Below, piece after piece: positions 23,356 to 25,217 of a stretch of 25,217 nt of DNA. A model generated the notes under the pieces. That model had not been told where the DNA came from, ran no database searches, and saw only the letters and a program-made list of their open reading frames with translations. The number at the start of each line of letters is the position of its first letter. Position 1 is the stretch's first letter. Position numbers and translations under genes: made by a program. This DNA is from DATGSF01 sp035302865 (GTDB lineage: Bacteria; Bacteroidota; Bacteroidia; Chitinophagales; Chitinophagaceae). The DNA is taken from the NCBI GenBank assembly GCA_035302865.1, contig DATGSF010000247.1:1-25217 (forward strand), written 5' to 3'.

Positions 23356-25217
23356 TTAATTACTATCAATTCTTTCTACTTTATGAATTCCAGGTAAAGC
23401 TGCCAGTTTTGAACATAATTTATCTAATTGTTTTATATCCTTTACAAAAACCATAATATTTCCTTCGAAAATACCATCTTTAGAATCAATTCCAATAGAA
23501 CGCATATTTATTTTCATTTCTCCAGTAATGATATTGGTTATTCCTTGTATAATACCAACATCATCTAAACCAATTAGTCTGATTCCAGTTAAGAAAGAGA
23601 TTTCTTGATTTACTGCCCATTTTGTTTTCACAATTCTATCAGCAAAATTTGCCATTATTTGTGCAGCATTGGGACAATCTGTTCTATGAATTTTTAAGCC
23701 TTCTCCAGTGCTAACATATCCAAACACATCGTCTCCAGGAATAGGTTGACAACATGGAGCTAATTTGTATTCGATTTTATTGGAAGATTCTCCGAAGATA
23801 ATTAATTCAGAATCTTTTGATTTTTTTACAGGATCAAGAGTTTTTAATTGCTCTTTAATATCTTTACCTTCTTTATCCTCTTTAATTAATAATAATTTAT
23901 CTCCTGATTTTTCAAAACTATTAAATACTCTTGTGTCGAATTGATGTTTGGCAACTGCTACATAAAGTTCTAAGGGAGTATGGTAATTAAAATGATTAGC
24001 AATTTCCAATAGATGTTCTTTATTATTAGTATTTATTCCTAAATTTTTTAATTTTCTAAATAGTATTTCTTTGCCTTCTTCTCCAATTTTTCTTTTTTCC
24101 TCTTTGATAAAATATTTTATACCAGACTTGGCTTTACCGGTATAAACTATATTTAACCAATCTTCTTTAGGCTTTTGTTTTTTAGAGGTAATAATTTCCA
24201 CTTGATCACCACTTTTTAGCTTATGACTTATCGGTACTAATTTATAATTCACCTTTGCACCTATACATCTTGCACCTAATTCAGTATGAATTTCAAATGC
24301 AAAATCCAAAGCTGTTGCTCCTTGTGGTAAAACCTTCATTTCTCCTTTTGGAGTATATACATAAATTTCTTTGGTGAATAAATCCAATTTGAAATCCTGT
24401 AAAAAATCTACTGTTTCTATATCAGGATTGCTTAAGAGTTCCCCTATATGTTTTAACCAAATATCTAAATGTGTTTCTGAATCTTTTCCTTCTTTGTATT
24501 TCCAATGCGCTGCTAATCCTTTCTCTGCAATTTCATCCATTTTTTTAGAGCGGATCTGTACTTCAACCCATTGTCCTCCAGGACCCATTACTGTTGTATG
24601 CAATGCTTCATACCCATTACTTTTTGGGATACTGATCCAATCTCTTAATCTGTCAGGATTAGGCTGATAAGAATTTGTAACTATGGAGTAAACTTTCCAA
24701 CAGGTTGCTTTTTCGATTTCTTGTGGAGCATCTACAATAATACGAATTGCGAATAAATCATAAACTTCTTCAAATTCAACTGCTTTGGTCCGCATTTTAT
24801 TGAAAATACTATAAATGGATTTTGGTCTTCCATAAATTTCAAAATTTAATTCTTGCTTTTCTAATTCCTCTTTAATGGGACGGATAAAATCTTCAATATA
24901 TTTATTTCTATTCTTTTTGGTTTCGTTTAATTTCCTAACTATATTTAAATAGACATCTGGTCTTGTATATTTTAAAGATAAATCTTCCAATTCTGTTTTT
25001 ACTTCATACAAACCTAATCTATGCGCTAATGGAGCATAAATAAAGGATGTTTCAGAAGCTATTTTTAATTGTTTATCTCTAGGCATACTACCTAATGTCC
25101 GCATATTATGTAATCTATCTGCGATTTTTATCAGAATTACTCTTGGGTCTTCTGCTAGAGTTAATAAAATTTTCCTGAAATTTTCTGCTTGCATGGAAGT
25201 ATTTGCACTCATGTCGA
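23356..25217 (-). CDS. rel: Bifunctional (p)ppGpp synthetase/hydrolase, Rel/SpoT (5' end outside window)
   Basis: The visible 619 or so residues cover most of a long RelA/SpoT homologue; the reading frame continues past the right edge (a D codon precedes MSANTS), so the true start and much of the HD hydrolase domain are missing. Present in order: end of the HD domain (IADRLHNMRTL), the synthetase domain with IYGRPKSIYSIFNKM, YDLFAIRII and DWISIPKSNGYEALHTT, then RSKKMDEIAEKGLAAHWKYKEG, the TGS domain (IYVYTPKGEMKVLPQGATALDFAFEIH), a helical region, the Cys-rich CC/ZFD domain (LAPCCQPIPGDD ... HRTDCP) and a C-terminal ACT domain. It makes and degrades (p)ppGpp in the stringent response. Members of this phylum usually have one long enzyme doing both. 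The WbqC-like gene follows it. Confidence 0.93.
   Translation of the reverse strand, partial: DMSANTSMQAENFRKILLTLAEDPRVILIKIADRLHNMRTLGSMPRDKQLKIASETSFIYAPLAHRLGLYEVKTELEDLSLKYTRPDVYLNIVRKLNETKKNRNKYIEDFIRPIKEELEKQELNFEIYGRPKSIYSIFNKMRTKAVEFEEVYDLFAIRIIVDAPQEIEKATCWKVYSIVTNSYQPNPDRLRDWISIPKSNGYEALHTTVMGPGGQWVEVQIRSKKMDEIAEKGLAAHWKYKEGKDSETHLDIWLKHIGELLSNPDIETVDFLQDFKLDLFTKEIYVYTPKGEMKVLPQGATALDFAFEIHTELGARCIGAKVNYKLVPISHKLKSGDQVEIITSKKQKPKEDWLNIVYTGKAKSGIKYFIKEEKRKIGEEGKEILFRKLKNLGINTNNKEHLLEIANHFNYHTPLELYVAVAKHQFDTRVFNSFEKSGDKLLLIKEDKEGKDIKEQLKTLDPVKKSKDSELIIFGESSNKIEYKLAPCCQPIPGDDVFGYVSTGEGLKIHRTDCPNAAQIMANFADRIVKTKWAVNQEISFLTGIRLIGLDDVGIIQGITNIITGEMKINMRSIGIDSKDGIFEGNIMVFVKDIKQLDKLCSKLAALPGIHKVERIDSN

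Noticed and set aside
24371..24667. A 98-codon plus-strand open frame inside the Rel/SpoT gene
   Set aside because: It is antisense to the conserved synthetase and TGS domains; no start context or motif supports it.
1..25217. CRISPR array, toxin-antitoxin pair or phage-defence island
   Set aside because: No regularly spaced repeats, no small overlapping gene pairs and no defence-type domains were seen; almost all genes are housekeeping, envelope or secretion functions.

Overview
The window looks like a chromosomal segment of an AT-rich member of the Bacteroidota (Flavobacteriia or a related class). The evidence is two intact proteins and one broken protein with type IX secretion (T9SS) C-terminal sorting domains, several signal peptides followed by Gln (the A|Q pattern of this phylum), Bacteroidota-type -7 promoter boxes (TAnnTTTG), no evident Shine-Dalgarno sites, and families typical of the phylum (WbqC-like, Omp28-like, OMP beta-barrel, GtrA, B12/radical-SAM). 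It is mostly ordinary chromosome. I see no rRNA, CRISPR array, prophage or complete insertion sequence.

Left part (1-4626, minus strand): the first codons of an unidentified gene; a group II PLP-dependent decarboxylase preceded by a small exported protein with a carboxypeptidase-regulatory-like domain, 2 bases apart; tRNA-Arg(CCG); a GtrA-family membrane protein; and a B12-binding radical SAM protein whose terminator is partly coding. A lone plus-strand lipoprotein gene follows (4818-5744), then a 389-base intergenic region with a short GC-elevated patch and a bidirectional terminator.

Middle: a compact minus-strand operon (9747 to 6134) encodes a complete iron-siderophore ABC importer (permease, permease, ATPase, lipoprotein binding protein) of the YclNOPQ/CeuBCDE/FatDCEB type. 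It is followed by an OMP beta-barrel gene and recN. Divergent from recN runs a plus-strand series: exported thioredoxin-fold protein, prmC (release-factor methyltransferase), fabG and fabH (fatty-acid synthesis, closed by a strong terminator), then an alpha/beta hydrolase. folC follows on the minus strand.

Right part: a plus-strand cluster of secreted T9SS proteins: an Omp28-like thioredoxin-fold protein (18646-20547), a shorter tandem paralogue broken by two in-frame TAA codons, both at positions where CAA (Gln) is expected (20688-21737), and a third T9SS cargo of unknown function (21829-22653). Each unit is separated by a hairpin terminator. The window ends on the minus strand with a long Rel/SpoT (p)ppGpp enzyme (N-terminus outside the window) and a WbqC-like gene whose last codons lie inside a 20-bp perfect hairpin that can terminate both converging transcripts.

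Most worth a second look: the doubly interrupted Omp28-like paralogue, the secreted CxxC/T9SS cluster, terminators built into gene 3' ends, the siderophore importer with a lipoprotein binding protein, the decarboxylase/exported-protein pair, and the GC-elevated patch at 5821-5880. I do not see convincing evidence of a new defence or mobile system here.
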